The notes below the pieces were generated by a model that did not search any database, had not been told where the DNA came from, and saw only the letters and a list, made by a program, of their open reading frames with translations. Both the position numbers and the translations under genes were made by a program. From NCBI GenBank assembly GCA_944367535.1, contig CALVWQ010000004.1, positions 1 through 64,000 on the forward strand: a stretch of DNA of 64,000 nucleotides, read 5' to 3'. Positions 1 to 7,524 of this stretch are shown here, piece by piece; the stretch's first letter is position 1, and each line of letters begins with the position of its first letter. This DNA comes from an uncultured Clostridia bacterium. GTDB lineage: Bacteria; Bacillota; Clostridia; Christensenellales; Borkfalkiaceae.

Positions 1-51
1 AGACTATTCCGGCATATCCAATGCAAAGTTTCACCGAGTTTTCCTCCTCTT

Positions 52-693
52 TCAGTCTTTTAATGTATTGATAATTTTCTGCACATCTAAAAAGAAACGC
101 GACAGATGCCAACCGTCAGCTACGGCATGGTGAATGTTCATAGACAAAGGCAAAACGGTTTTTCCGTTTTCTGTTTCGTATTTACCCCAAGTGACAACCG
201 GAACGAGATATTTCCCCTCGTCGAAAACATGGATGTCAAAGTTCCTGTACTTTACCCACGGCAGACAAGATACGTCGAAAGTGTTTTCGGAATGTTCCGT
301 CAGGTCGAATGCGCGCAAATCTTTATAACGCTCTCTGTCCGCAAGGAAACTGGCATGAAATTTAAACAGATCGTCCGAATATTCCGTGACGAGTTTTACA
401 AACTGTTCATCTTCCTTATGAAAGTCCGCATAATACGGAGAAATATAGTCCCAATGGATCAGATTCCCTTCTTTGTCCCAACCGTATTTGAACTCTTCTC
501 TCTGATTGATGGCTTTCGATACCACCCACATCATTGCGGGATAAAATTTTAAGCCGTGTGCATGCACATATTCTATGAGTGCAGTAACATCTATATCAAC
601 TGTCATACTCATGACATTGCGCAAGTTTTCAATATAGAATCGGAAAAGTTTCCCCCTTTTCCAAATTTCCTAGTTTACAATTTCGTATTTCAT
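52..693 (-). pseudogene. cat: chloramphenicol acetyltransferase (CatA type) interrupted by in-frame TAG at codon 8
   Basis: CatA enzymes O-acetylate chloramphenicol with acetyl-CoA in the cytoplasm. The reading frame from ATG 693 aligns with CAT from its first residues (a W-K-R motif, then SMTVDIDVT) to the C-terminus, and keeps the catalytic-histidine motif HHAVADGWH near residue 190. The eighth codon is TAG (670-672), where relatives have a sense codon. ATG 693 has a perfect AGGAGG Shine-Dalgarno. After the TAG the first usable starts are TTG 624 or ATG 612, which would lose about the first 23 residues and have no good binding site. The rest of the frame is intact, so the lesion looks recent, or it is a sequencing error. 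Upstream lies a classic cat translational attenuator, which supports 693 as the native start. Confidence is high for the family and moderate for loss of function. Confidence 0.85.
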
Positions 694-699
694 TTTTAA

Positions 700-727
700 C
701 CTCCTAAAATTTTTATAATTTAGGAGG
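700..727 (-). promoter_or_regulatory. RBS-sequestering attenuator hairpin of cat
   Basis: A perfect 9-bp inverted repeat (CCTCCTAAA at one arm, TTTAGGAGG at the other, 10-nt loop) places the cat Shine-Dalgarno in its 3' arm. The 5' arm overlaps the last codons and stop of a 9-codon leader ORF. This is the known design of inducible cat and erm genes: a ribosome stalled on the leader opens the stem and frees the binding site. The mechanism here is inferred from that layout. Confidence 0.8.
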
Positions 728-749
728 CAATATCAATCCCCATTTTCAT
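720..749 (-). CDS. cat leader peptide (9 aa)
   Basis: ATG 749 is followed by nine codons encoding MKMGIDIAS and a TAA. It is preceded by a strong AAGGAGGTG site at 755-763 with 5-nt spacing. Its final codons form the 5' arm of the hairpin that hides the cat ribosome binding site. Length, position and the overlap with the stem match the leader peptides of inducible Gram-positive cat genes, in which drug-stalled ribosomes derepress translation. Too short for homology; the call rests on architecture. Confidence 0.75.
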   Translation of the reverse strand: MKMGIDIAS

Positions 750-897
750 ATGAACACCTCCTTGCAGGTAGAATACTTATACTATATCATATTTGATACA
801 CTTGAAAACTTTTTTTCTAAATTTTCATTATATTCTTTTAAATCCATTTGTATCTTCTCCAAATTCTAACCATAGAAGATATTTCCCTTCTTATAAT

Positions 898-1299
898 CTA
901 TCTTCCCTTGTGTTTTTCCTTTTTCTTTTCCTGTCGCAACACATATTGACGTTCTTTTTCTACTTCTTTTATTTCTTTACTTTTTATCTTCCGTTCCTTT
1001 TTAAATTGTTCGTGCTGCAATTTCAAGGCTTGTTGTGCTTTTGTACCTATTCCTATATTGTGCAACGAATTTCTTATTTCTCGTTGTAATCTCTTAGGAT
1101 TTTTGTTTTTTGCTCTTTCCGATTTATTTAAAATAGCAGGACTAAATCGCAGCTCTTGCCATTTATGCAAAATACATTCATATACCTCGAAATCTTTTGG
1201 CTCCGCTCCAAATGTAATTTTGCAAACTTCATACTTTCTGTTATCAAATCTTTCAAACACCCCTATCCAGAAAGGTTCTTCAAAAAGAACTTTTAGCAT
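898..1299 (-). CDS. yjdF: YjdF family protein (DUF2992)
   Basis: A 133-residue protein, counted from the ATG at 1299, where the conserved MLKVLFEEPFWIGVFER opening begins. The family hallmarks follow: VCKITFGAEPKDFEVYE, then NPKRLQREIRN and a GIGTKAQQALKLQ stretch, ending in a very basic K/E-rich helix (about residues 100-133). YjdF proteins are small Firmicutes proteins of uncertain role, often controlled by the azaaromatic-binding yjdF riboswitch. Here the start overlaps the upstream padR gene by about 20 nt, so there is no room for that riboswitch and control probably comes from the PadR promoter. The gene ends in TAG, which shows TAG is a normal stop here. The family call is secure; the function is unknown. 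Confidence 0.85.
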   Translation of the reverse strand: MLKVLFEEPFWIGVFERFDNRKYEVCKITFGAEPKDFEVYECILHKWQELRFSPAILNKSERAKNKNPKRLQREIRNSLHNIGIGTKAQQALKLQHEQFKKERKIKSKEIKEVEKERQYVLRQEKKKEKHKGR

Positions 1300-1822
1300 G
1301 ATCGTTTCCATATTCTTTTTCAAACTCATCAAGCCATTCTATTAGACTTTTTAGCAACTTTTTTTGCTGTGCCATTATAGTCTTTCCTACCAACGGAATT
1401 TCCTTATATCGTTTTATACATTCATCGTTTTTCGTTTGAGCAGTTATCAAATTCTCCCGTAGCTTTTCAATATACATTGATGCCTGTGAAAACGAAACTT
1501 TATTTAAGTTTGATATAACAAGATTAAAATCAATTGGAATTGCTACACCTTCTGTTGCATACTTGTCCATAAGCGACGTAAAATATTCTCGCCCTTTTTC
1601 AGTGATAGAATATACTTCTTTGTCTGCAAATTTTTCTCCCTTTTGAGTTTTGCTTGACAGATAGCCTTGCTCTTTTAATTTTAATACCTTCTTATATACA
1701 GAAGAAACGCTTATTTTTGTCCATTTTGTAAAATTATGGTATTCAACATCCTTTTGGATGTCGTATGCACTTTGCTCCTTTTCAGACACGATACCAAGTA
1801 TTGCTAGATCGATTGACGACAT
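1280..1822 (-). CDS. PadR family transcriptional regulator
   Basis: A 180-residue regulator starting at ATG 1822, with GGAGG at 1832-1836. The first ~90 residues form a PadR winged helix (SSIDLAILGIVSEKEQSAYDIQ, then SSVYKKVLKLKEQGYLSSK and a wing ending VYSITEKGREYF). The C-terminal half is a helical dimerisation domain of the long-PadR type. PadR proteins are ligand-responsive repressors of drug, phenolic or stress genes. A sigma-A promoter flanked by a 9-bp inverted repeat lies just upstream, so autoregulation is likely. The downstream yjdF overlaps this gene, giving a two-gene operon. The inducing ligand cannot be read from sequence. Longer in-frame upstream codons exist, but they would run through the promoter and operator. 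Confidence 0.85.
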   Translation of the reverse strand: MSSIDLAILGIVSEKEQSAYDIQKDVEYHNFTKWTKISVSSVYKKVLKLKEQGYLSSKTQKGEKFADKEVYSITEKGREYFTSLMDKYATEGVAIPIDFNLVISNLNKVSFSQASMYIEKLRENLITAQTKNDECIKRYKEIPLVGKTIMAQQKKLLKSLIEWLDEFEKEYGNDHAKSSF

Positions 1823-1838
1823 AAAACCCAGCCTCCAT

Positions 1839-1879
1839 TTACTGTAATTTATATTACTATATTTTACAGTAATAGTCAA
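1839..1879 (-). promoter_or_regulatory. padR-yjdF promoter with palindromic operator
   Basis: On the minus strand TTGACT (1874-1879) and TAATAT (1851-1856) are separated by exactly 17 bp. A perfect 9-bp inverted repeat, TTACTGTAA at 1839-1847 and TTACAGTAA at 1864-1872, sits just downstream of the -10 and inside the spacer. A repressor bound across both arms would cover the promoter, as expected for PadR autoregulation. The promoter is seen directly; the operator assignment is inference. Confidence 0.75.
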
Positions 1880-1895
1880 GCAAAAATAGAATAAC

Positions 1896-1916
1896 CTCCC
1901 CATGTTTTCTGGGGAG
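1896..1916 (-). terminator. hairpin after the retron RT gene
   Basis: CTCCCCA and TGGGGAG form a 7-bp stem with a 7-nt loop, 37 nt after the stop of the reverse transcriptase. The minus-strand run after it (GTTATTCTATTTTTG) is only moderately U-rich, so termination is plausible but not certain. Confidence 0.5.
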
Positions 1917-1952
1917 ATTATTATTGACACTATTAGTAATTATATGGGTACT

Positions 1953-3536
1953 TTATTTGCAATAATTCTTTATAAAATCATACAGTACTTTTCCTGGAAT
2001 AAACCCGCTTTCAAAATCTGTTTCATTATTTTCTTCAGGGTTTTCTCCTTGTCTGCACATTCCACATACAAAATTATTTTTATCCAATACCACTCCGCCA
2101 CTCATACCCCAAACAATACGTTGAGACGCTTTATATATTTCTTGTCCAAAAAAAGTTCCTTTTGTTAAGACTCGACCTTCTTCCATACTGATATTTATAT
2201 CAGCATTTGGATAGGCTACAACTGTTGTCTTTTGACCTTGAACATACCGTTGCCTGTCCTTTATTTCATAACCTTCAATTCCTTTTATTGGCAAAATAGC
2301 GATATCCAAGTCTTTGCTGTATTTCATAGAATCCACTTCTATAATATGTTTTTTCCCTTTATAAATATAATAGCAAACAACTTGATTTTCTATAACATGA
2401 TAACAAGTGGCTATGCCAACATCTTTTATGCAAAATGCTGAACCAACCCCGACACCATCTTTATCAATAATTCTTAAGACTTTTTGTTTTAATTCATAAT
2501 CTGATTCGCATTTTTCAAAATTAATTCTATTAATCCCCTTAAATAAAATATTGTAGTCCTCACAATATTTTATTAAACTAATTTTAGGGCACACTTGCAT
2601 CGCAAATAACAACTTACCTTTTAATACTTGAGAAAACCACAATCTAATATAATCCTCATCGTTTCCCAGGTTCCTCTTTCTTCTAGAATATTTATCATTA
2701 TATATAATTGCTGTATCAACAATAGAATCTTTATGGCAATGATGTAATATGGATCTTATGCTATTTATATATTCTTTTTTAAAATTTACTTTTTCATTTA
2801 CTACTAACCCTGTAATTTGTTGTCTTCTATTTTTTCCGTTTAAAAACAGTTTTTTTACATTAACAACAAATCCTGACTCCTTAATGATATTTTCAAAATC
2901 AGGATTCAATATGATATTATATTCATTGCTTATTGTACATATTTTTTTCGTACATTTTTTTAAATCTGTTGAAAAAGTCATATCATCAACGTATCTAGTA
3001 TATTCAAGTCTATTACGTTTCGCGTATTTATAGAGATTTTTATCAAGCGAAGCAGTTATAATATTACTTATTAATGGAGAACAAGGCGATCCTTGAGGCA
3101 ATTCATTATTAAAACATAACAACTGCGCTATTAAAGTACTGACTTCATTTGTAAATTTGAAGTATTTAATAAAAATTCCCCTAACCCGTCCAAAATTTAT
3201 CGTGGGAAAAAAATCCTTTAAATCTATGTTTATAACATATTTCTTTTTAATATGGGATTTTGCGTTAGTTATAATGCTCTTGTTTTTCACAAAGCCATGA
3301 ACAACGCTTCTGATTCGATATTTTTCTTCTATCCCTATTTTTATTTTATTTTGGATATTCTTTAATGCTTCACAAGGCGCAAAAATACATCTATCTTTTC
3401 CATTTCTTTTTTTTATTTCAAATCTATTATACTTTTTTTGATCAGATAAGCCGTATGCGATAAAAGTTAAGTTCTTCAAATCGTACCCCAAATACGTAGC
3501 CAAATCTTTAGTTGTTTTTATATCATAAAAGTTCAT
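1953..3536 (-). CDS. retron reverse transcriptase fused to a trypsin-like serine protease
   Basis: A 527-residue fusion. Residues ~1-330 are a retron reverse transcriptase: it has the retron-specific NAxxH motif (NAKSH, 91-95), DLKDFFPTI (~105-113), LPQGSPCSP (146-154), the catalytic YVDD (182-185) and the VTG-like ITG (241-243). Residues ~345-527 are a chymotrypsin-fold (S1/trypsin-like_2) protease with a full triad: His380 in TCYH, Asp411 in DLDIAIL and Ser479 in GMSGG. Retrons make a branched RNA-DNA hybrid and act in anti-phage defence; the fused protease is presumably the effector. ATG 3536 is chosen because codons further upstream (GTG 3632) overlap the structured RNA at 3547-3680. The gene is A+T-rich like the rest of this island and stands alone in its transcript. 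RT and protease calls are secure; the defence role is inference. Confidence 0.9.
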   Translation of the reverse strand: MNFYDIKTTKDLATYLGYDLKNLTFIAYGLSDQKKYNRFEIKKRNGKDRCIFAPCEALKNIQNKIKIGIEEKYRIRSVVHGFVKNKSIITNAKSHIKKKYVINIDLKDFFPTINFGRVRGIFIKYFKFTNEVSTLIAQLLCFNNELPQGSPCSPLISNIITASLDKNLYKYAKRNRLEYTRYVDDMTFSTDLKKCTKKICTISNEYNIILNPDFENIIKESGFVVNVKKLFLNGKNRRQQITGLVVNEKVNFKKEYINSIRSILHHCHKDSIVDTAIIYNDKYSRRKRNLGNDEDYIRLWFSQVLKGKLLFAMQVCPKISLIKYCEDYNILFKGINRINFEKCESDYELKQKVLRIIDKDGVGVGSAFCIKDVGIATCYHVIENQVVCYYIYKGKKHIIEVDSMKYSKDLDIAILPIKGIEGYEIKDRQRYVQGQKTTVVAYPNADINISMEEGRVLTKGTFFGQEIYKASQRIVWGMSGGVVLDKNNFVCGMCRQGENPEENNETDFESGFIPGKVLYDFIKNYCK

Positions 3537-3546
3537 AATTAATTTA

Positions 3547-3680
3547 GACAAGAGATATTTTACTTTTGTTGAATAATCATAAGTTTCTTTGATTATGTAA
3601 AGTGTGTAATTCCGGACAAAATGGTTGTCCACTTAATTTTTCATTCATGTAACACGAATAATAAAATAATTTCTCTTGTC
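3547..3680 (-). ncRNA. candidate retron msr-msd RNA
   Basis: This lies directly 5' of the reverse transcriptase. A 9-bp outer stem joins GACAAGAGA at the RNA's 5' end (3672-3680) with TCTCTTGTC at its 3' end (3547-3555), like the a1/a2 repeats of retrons. Inside are three hairpins in a row: 3643-3659 (7 bp including one G-U), 3614-3630 (GGACAA / TTGTCC, 5-nt loop) and 3573-3596 (ATAATCA / TGATTAT). A consensus promoter ends so that transcription would start at or next to the a1 repeat. At about 134 nt it is on the short side for a retron RNA. The msr/msd boundary and branching G were not identified. Confidence 0.7.
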
Positions 3681-3687
3681 GATAATT

Positions 3688-3716
3688 ATTATATCATTAA
3701 TCTTAAGTTTTGTAAA
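3688..3716 (-). promoter_or_regulatory. promoter of the retron RNA and RT
   Basis: On the minus strand TTTACA (3711-3716), a 17-bp spacer and a perfect TATAAT (3688-3693). Initiation about 7 nt downstream falls at 3680-3681, the first base of the putative a1 repeat. The fit between promoter and outer stem is strong evidence that the RNA is real. Confidence 0.75.
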
Positions 3717-4044
3717 CTTTCTTTTGCCTTTTAATAAATTAAGTTTAAACGAAACGCATTACATAATAACAGTTTTTCATGGCTATTGCTTATTCTAAAA
3801 TTATTTATTAAATTGGCATTCATGACTATACATAATCTTTTAATTGAATGCAACTTCTTATTATATACTCACGACAGTATTTTGGATTCACTTTGCTTTA
3901 TGTTTCACAATCTCAGAAACTATTTTGTTTTCTAAATTTACATATTATATAATAATCTATACTATTCTTTCTATATGGTAGAAATATTTCAACTTTATAT
4001 TTTCAAGTTTTTATTAGTTATTTAAACTTTTATTTTTCTTTTAC
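3717..4044. other. A+T-rich intergenic stretch
   Basis: About 330 nt between the retron promoter and the stop of the GNAT gene. I see no plausible reading frame, tRNA or strong hairpin here. It is very A+T-rich, like the retron itself. Confidence 0.6.
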
Positions 4045-4521
4045 TTACAATGTCTTTCTCATAACAAGCTCTTCGCCGTTGTCTTGTACAACATCAAAAC
4101 CTGCTTCCTTATATATCTTTACAGCATAATTTTCTTTTTGGACAGACAGTGAAACGGAATTGAATCCCTCGTCTTTAAGAACTGTAAGAATATCATTCAA
4201 CAGACGTGTCCCTATCCCCTTTCCTCTGCACTCTTTTGCAACAGCAATAGCAAGCGACGGGGTATCGTCGTCGATATGGGCAAAGTCGTTTACTATCCTC
4301 GTCCATACTGCACCAACAATTTTATTATCGCTTTCGGCAACAAGGCAAATATCTCCATTTTTACTACCGAAATCCTGATAATACACGCTCAGTTCGGGCA
4401 ACTCTACTATGCTTTTTGGAGGCATTTTTACACCTTGTGGAACATAAATTGCAAGATATAAAAACTCTTTTAACAAAAAATATTCGTCTGCCTTCATCCT
4501 TCGGATAATAACTTCTTTCAT
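4045..4521 (-). CDS. GNAT family N-acetyltransferase
   Basis: A 158-residue single-domain GNAT protein. The acetyl-CoA-binding motif A is clear (AIAVAKECRGKGIGTRLL, about residues 93-110), followed by the usual motif B (VSLSVQKENYAVKIYKEAGFDVV). Such enzymes transfer an acetyl group from acetyl-CoA to small amines or protein N-termini; the substrate cannot be told. Its start overlaps the stop of the upstream TfoX-domain gene in an ATGA arrangement, so the two are co-translated. Many proteins of this subtype in Firmicutes are annotated only as GNAT. Confident on fold, not on role. Confidence 0.85.
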   Translation of the reverse strand: MKEVIIRRMKADEYFLLKEFLYLAIYVPQGVKMPPKSIVELPELSVYYQDFGSKNGDICLVAESDNKIVGAVWTRIVNDFAHIDDDTPSLAIAVAKECRGKGIGTRLLNDILTVLKDEGFNSVSLSVQKENYAVKIYKEAGFDVVQDNGEELVMRKTL

Positions 4522-4832
4522 TTTCTCTTTTTCGGCTCCGGCAAATCTTCGTAGATAGCGTTAAATAATCCTCTCAAAAATGATTTGTCTTCAACTTCGT
4601 CAACAAGCAGCATTTCCTTTGCTCCTTCATAAGGCAATTCATACGTCGCTGACGGCATATAAGAAATTGCAGTTTTAGCGGGTTTTACAAGCAATCTGTC
4701 GTCATAGATTCCACCTACGATTTTCCCCCGATAATAAATAATATACTCACCCATCATCGGACGATATGTAATTTCTTCCAATTCAAACAGCTGTCCTAAA
4801 ATAAATTGAAGATACTCGTTGCTCGATGCCAT
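4518..4832 (-). CDS. TfoX N-terminal domain protein
   Basis: A 104-residue protein matching the TfoX_N domain along its length: the conserved RPMMGEYIIYYRGKIVGGIYDDRLLVKPA stretch at about residues 23-51 is diagnostic, and a K-rich tail follows. TfoX itself regulates competence in Gammaproteobacteria, but free-standing TfoX_N proteins are widespread in Firmicutes and have no settled function. A competence role should not be assumed. It forms a two-gene unit with the downstream GNAT gene (4-nt overlap). Confidence 0.8.
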   Translation of the reverse strand: MASSNEYLQFILGQLFELEEITYRPMMGEYIIYYRGKIVGGIYDDRLLVKPAKTAISYMPSATYELPYEGAKEMLLVDEVEDKSFLRGLFNAIYEDLPEPKKRK

Positions 4833-4974
4833 AATTTTATCCTCTTTTTTGGTTAATAAGTCAGTTTTTTATACATTTTTTAACTTTTCCGATACACAAC
4901 AAATGCTTTCAAAATATCGCGGCAGCCCTCTCAGCTGATGTGTTCGGGCAAAACGTAGCGTTGTTCAACTCTGC

Positions 4975-5082
4975 TCATAGCTTTACCGTTTTCTCGCACA
5001 AGGCTTGATCGTCATGGACGGTCGCTATGTATGCGTCAAATATGTCGCAATCCAATACATAGTACCCGATCATATCTTCCAT
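4975..5082 (-). CDS. small 35-aa ORF, possibly a gene remnant
   Basis: ATG 5082 follows the stop of the SRPBCC gene by 3 nt and has a GGAAGG-like site within that gene's last codons. The product is acidic (starts MEDMIGYYVLDCDIFDAYI). I do not recognise it. It could be a genuine small downstream gene or the N-terminal stub of a decayed one: the sequence after its stop (4850-4974) holds no continuing frame that I can support. Confidence 0.3.
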   Translation of the reverse strand: MEDMIGYYVLDCDIFDAYIATVHDDQALCEKTVKL

Positions 5083-5085
5083 AGT

Positions 5086-5487
5086 CTACTTCCTTCCTAA
5101 CGCCTTTCTTAAATCCGCAACAAACTGTGCTTGCTGTTTTCTCAGATATGACTTTACAAACGGTTTCATAAACCACTTCTTTGCTTTCACGCACTCTGTA
5201 AAATCTATCTCAGTTTCGTTGCCTCTCTCCGTAAACACGCCGATCCAATGACCTGTTATATTGCTGTTTTCCATCTCAAACTCCCATCGTGCGTATGGCT
5301 CGACAATCGTTACCGTAAATTTCGTGGAATAGCCGTCTTTTGTATATTCGATAAACTGCCTATCGTTTATCACTTCTGTTTTGCTCAAATCGCTTCTCCA
5401 AGCGCAGTAATCCTCCACCCCCAAAACAAGCTCCCACACTTTATTTATCTCGCACGGAATCACCGCTTTTATACTTGTAATCGCCAT
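5086..5487 (-). CDS. SRPBCC / polyketide-cyclase-like protein
   Basis: A 133-residue single-domain protein of the START/SRPBCC (helix-grip) type. The opening (ITSIKAVIPCEINKVWELVLGVEDYCAWR) and the strand pattern ending in a long C-terminal amphipathic helix (KSYLRKQQAQFVADLRKAL) are typical. These proteins bind hydrophobic ligands in a deep cavity; family members range from cyclases to lipid carriers, so no substrate is assigned. The gene ends in TAG. It sits in a run of unrelated small accessory genes on the same strand, 43 nt from the broken methyltransferase. Confidence 0.75.
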   Translation of the reverse strand: MAITSIKAVIPCEINKVWELVLGVEDYCAWRSDLSKTEVINDRQFIEYTKDGYSTKFTVTIVEPYARWEFEMENSNITGHWIGVFTERGNETEIDFTECVKAKKWFMKPFVKSYLRKQQAQFVADLRKALGRK

Positions 5488-5530
5488 GTCTCTCCTCTTT
5501 TTTCCATTTTGCCTGTTTTACTTTTTTCGT

Positions 5531-6346
5531 TTATTTTGATTTCCCGATATACAGCAGGTGATTGCTGTAAGCATAATATTGCGGATTTTCGCACACACGC
5601 AGAGAAATGTCAAGATAGGTTTTGCGCACCTCTTCATCGGCGTTTTCAATTTTTGTCAAGCGAGGTCCCGTTAATCCTTCCTGTCCCAATAGAGCGAGTT
5701 TCTCAAAACCAAGTCCGTTAAAAAACGGTAATACTTCCACGCAATTTATAAAGGTCGCCTGCGTAAATGCCATACCGCTCCACGACTCATCTCTTTCCAT
5801 ACGATCAAACAAATCCATCCCGGGTTCGTGTATCAACTGTTCGGGAGCCTCATCAAGATAATAGTTCAGCCCCGCCGTAATCGTAATGAACGACGCGAAC
5901 AAAATGCCGTCTTTTGCAAGATGCTTTTTTGCCTCCAAAACACATTTCTTCCTGTCCTCAACATCAGACAAATGATACAGTGGTCCCATAATAAGTACAT
6001 TGTCAAAGCTACCTAATGATAAAGAAGATAAATCCCGTGCATCACAAACATAAGCCTTAGCCTGCACCCCGAATTCCTTAAACTTTTGTCTTGCAAGTTT
6101 GACATTGCTCTCACTTAAATCTACGAGCGTTACGTCATATCCCTGCTGTGCAAGCCATACGCTATATCTACCGGGACCGCCGCCGATATCCAGAATAGTT
6201 TTCCCACGCAGATATTTTTTAAGATAGTGTTTCGTGATCTCAAACTAGAAATGAAAACCTTCCAATCGTTCCCATTCTGCCTGCGCATTCTTATTATAGT
6301 TTTCCCTAACGATCTCGACATCATTATTATTGTCTTTTTTCGGCAT
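5531..6346 (-). pseudogene. class I SAM-dependent methyltransferase interrupted by in-frame TAG
   Basis: Reading from ATG 6346 gives one continuous methyltransferase frame broken only by TAG at 6245-6247. Before the stop are ~33 N-terminal residues (REN..NKNAQAEWERLEG); after it comes FEITKHYLKKYL, motif I LDIGGGPGRYS (~residues 50-60), and then the rest of the Rossmann fold through GPLYHLSDVEDR to the C-terminus. Relatives usually have Glu at the interrupted position (…LEFE-type sequence), a single-base change from TAG. Translation from an internal start could give only a C-terminal piece starting at about 6067. This is the second intact frame within 6 kb that is broken by TAG (see cat). Either recent decay or a base-call error would explain it. 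Confidence 0.8.
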
Positions 6347-6365
6347 ACACTTTTCTATTAATTTT

Positions 6366-6911
6366 TTAATCGCTATTTTCATTGTTTTGACATTTTAATC
6401 TTTCAATCATTTTTTTCAAATTTGCCTTATTCTGTTCATCGGATATCGTGGGATCTTTGGCAAATCGTTCGCAAGGTAGACAATCACAATTCCCGCAATT
6501 TCTCTGTCCTTTCTTATTCACGCAACAGTCATACACCATGCATACATCGCCACCCGTATATTGTAGCCAATACACTTTTCCTTTTATTTTGCGACAACCC
6601 TCACATGCCTTGGGAAACAGTCCGCATTCAGCGCATACCGCTCCGCAAGGAGAAGGTTCTACAAATTCATCTTTCCAAAGCCACCAAGGGCATTTTGAAA
6701 GATCGGGATTTTCTGAATTTACGAAATATTCGACGGCGCGATATAAATACAATTGACACCGATCGATGAGTTCTCCGCGTAAAGCACACTCCTCTTTATA
6801 AAGTTGCTCTGCTGTTTTTCCCTTCAATGATTCTATGGTTCTATATCCCATTTCAATGAGGTCTTTTTCTGTCGTTTTCCCAACGTTAGGTATTTTACGA
6901 AGTTCACCCAT
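6366..6911 (-). CDS. Cdd1-type helix-hairpin-helix + DUF3795 protein
   Basis: A 181-residue protein of two parts. Residues ~1-75 are a helix-hairpin-helix module of the 'pathogenicity locus' Cdd1 type (LRKIPNVGKTTEKDLIEMGYRTIESLKG), which normally binds DNA or a partner without sequence specificity. Residues ~85-170 are a DUF3795 domain rich in cysteines (CGAVCAECGLFPKACEGC, then CCV..KGQRNCGNCDCLPCERF), probably binding zinc. DUF3795 proteins are common in clostridia and archaea and have no known reaction. Domain calls are good; the function is unknown. Confidence 0.8.
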   Translation of the reverse strand: MGELRKIPNVGKTTEKDLIEMGYRTIESLKGKTAEQLYKEECALRGELIDRCQLYLYRAVEYFVNSENPDLSKCPWWLWKDEFVEPSPCGAVCAECGLFPKACEGCRKIKGKVYWLQYTGGDVCMVYDCCVNKKGQRNCGNCDCLPCERFAKDPTISDEQNKANLKKMIERLKCQNNENSD

Positions 6912-6923
6912 ATTCTTCTCCTA

Positions 6924-7352
6924 TCAGAACCACTTACTTTTCTCATCTCTGAAAATAGGTTTACTTCCTTCTTGATAAGGATTATAGTTATTGATATTGC
7001 AACCATATTCTTTCAAAAAACAGATTTTACCGTTTTCCCATTTGATCAAAGAAAGTCCGTCAAACTCCTCTTTTCTTCCGTCTTTCATTTCGTTGCAGAA
7101 ATACCACTCTACAATTGTCTGTTCGTCCTTGTGAAAAAACTGTTTGATTTTCCACGTCTTAACACTACCGCGTGTATTCCATTCTTCAAACCAATGTCGA
7201 ATGGCATTTAATCCAATATATTTAGGCCCCCAACTTTCAACATAAATTGCATCTCTACAAAATAATTCTTCTATTCCTTGGCTATTTTGATTTAACCACA
7301 TTTCTAACCATTTTTGTACCTTTAATTCTTTTTCTTCATTTTTACAAGTCAT
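6924..7352 (-). CDS. NTF2-like / SnoaL-like protein
   Basis: A 142-residue single-domain protein of the nuclear transport factor 2 superfamily (alpha+beta cone). Markers are the N-terminal helix ending WLNQNSQGIEELFCRDAIYVESWG, the GLNAIRHWFEEW segment and the strand EQTIVEWYFCNEM. Members are enzymes or ligand-binding scaffolds, and the substrate is not predictable. The stop lies 12 nt before the start of the Cdd1/DUF3795 gene, so co-transcription is likely. An 8-bp inverted repeat upstream could be an operator. Confidence 0.75.
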   Translation of the reverse strand: MTCKNEEKELKVQKWLEMWLNQNSQGIEELFCRDAIYVESWGPKYIGLNAIRHWFEEWNTRGSVKTWKIKQFFHKDEQTIVEWYFCNEMKDGRKEEFDGLSLIKWENGKICFLKEYGCNINNYNPYQEGSKPIFRDEKSKWF

Positions 7353-7362
7353 TTTTTACCTC

Positions 7363-7397
7363 TTTATCAGTCAGTTTATTTTACCATATCTGATAAA
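7363..7397. promoter_or_regulatory. inverted repeat upstream of the NTF2-like gene
   Basis: TTTATCAG (7363-7370) and CTGATAAA (7390-7397) form an 8-bp inverted repeat with 19-nt spacing, starting 11 nt upstream of ATG 7352. It overlaps the probable promoter and binding-site region, so it may be an operator or an RNA hairpin. No cognate regulator is obvious. Confidence 0.4.
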
Positions 7398-7524
7398 ATA
7401 AAGCAATGCCACATTTTCCACATATTTGCTTGCACTAAAAATAGAATCGCGACAGCTAAATGTTCCTTACGTATTCAAATCAAATATTATTATAAAGCTA
7501 TTTATTAACCTACTATTGACCATA

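Noticed and set aside
3537..3632. Longer RT start at GTG 3632
   Set aside because: It has no ribosome binding site and its 32 extra codons coincide with the structured RNA and its a2 repeat; ATG 3536 follows directly after them.
52..6346. TAG reassigned to an amino acid, suggested by two intact frames with single TAG codons
   Set aside because: Several intact genes here end in TAG (yjdF, the SRPBCC gene, the surface protein), and no suppressor tRNA is seen in the window.
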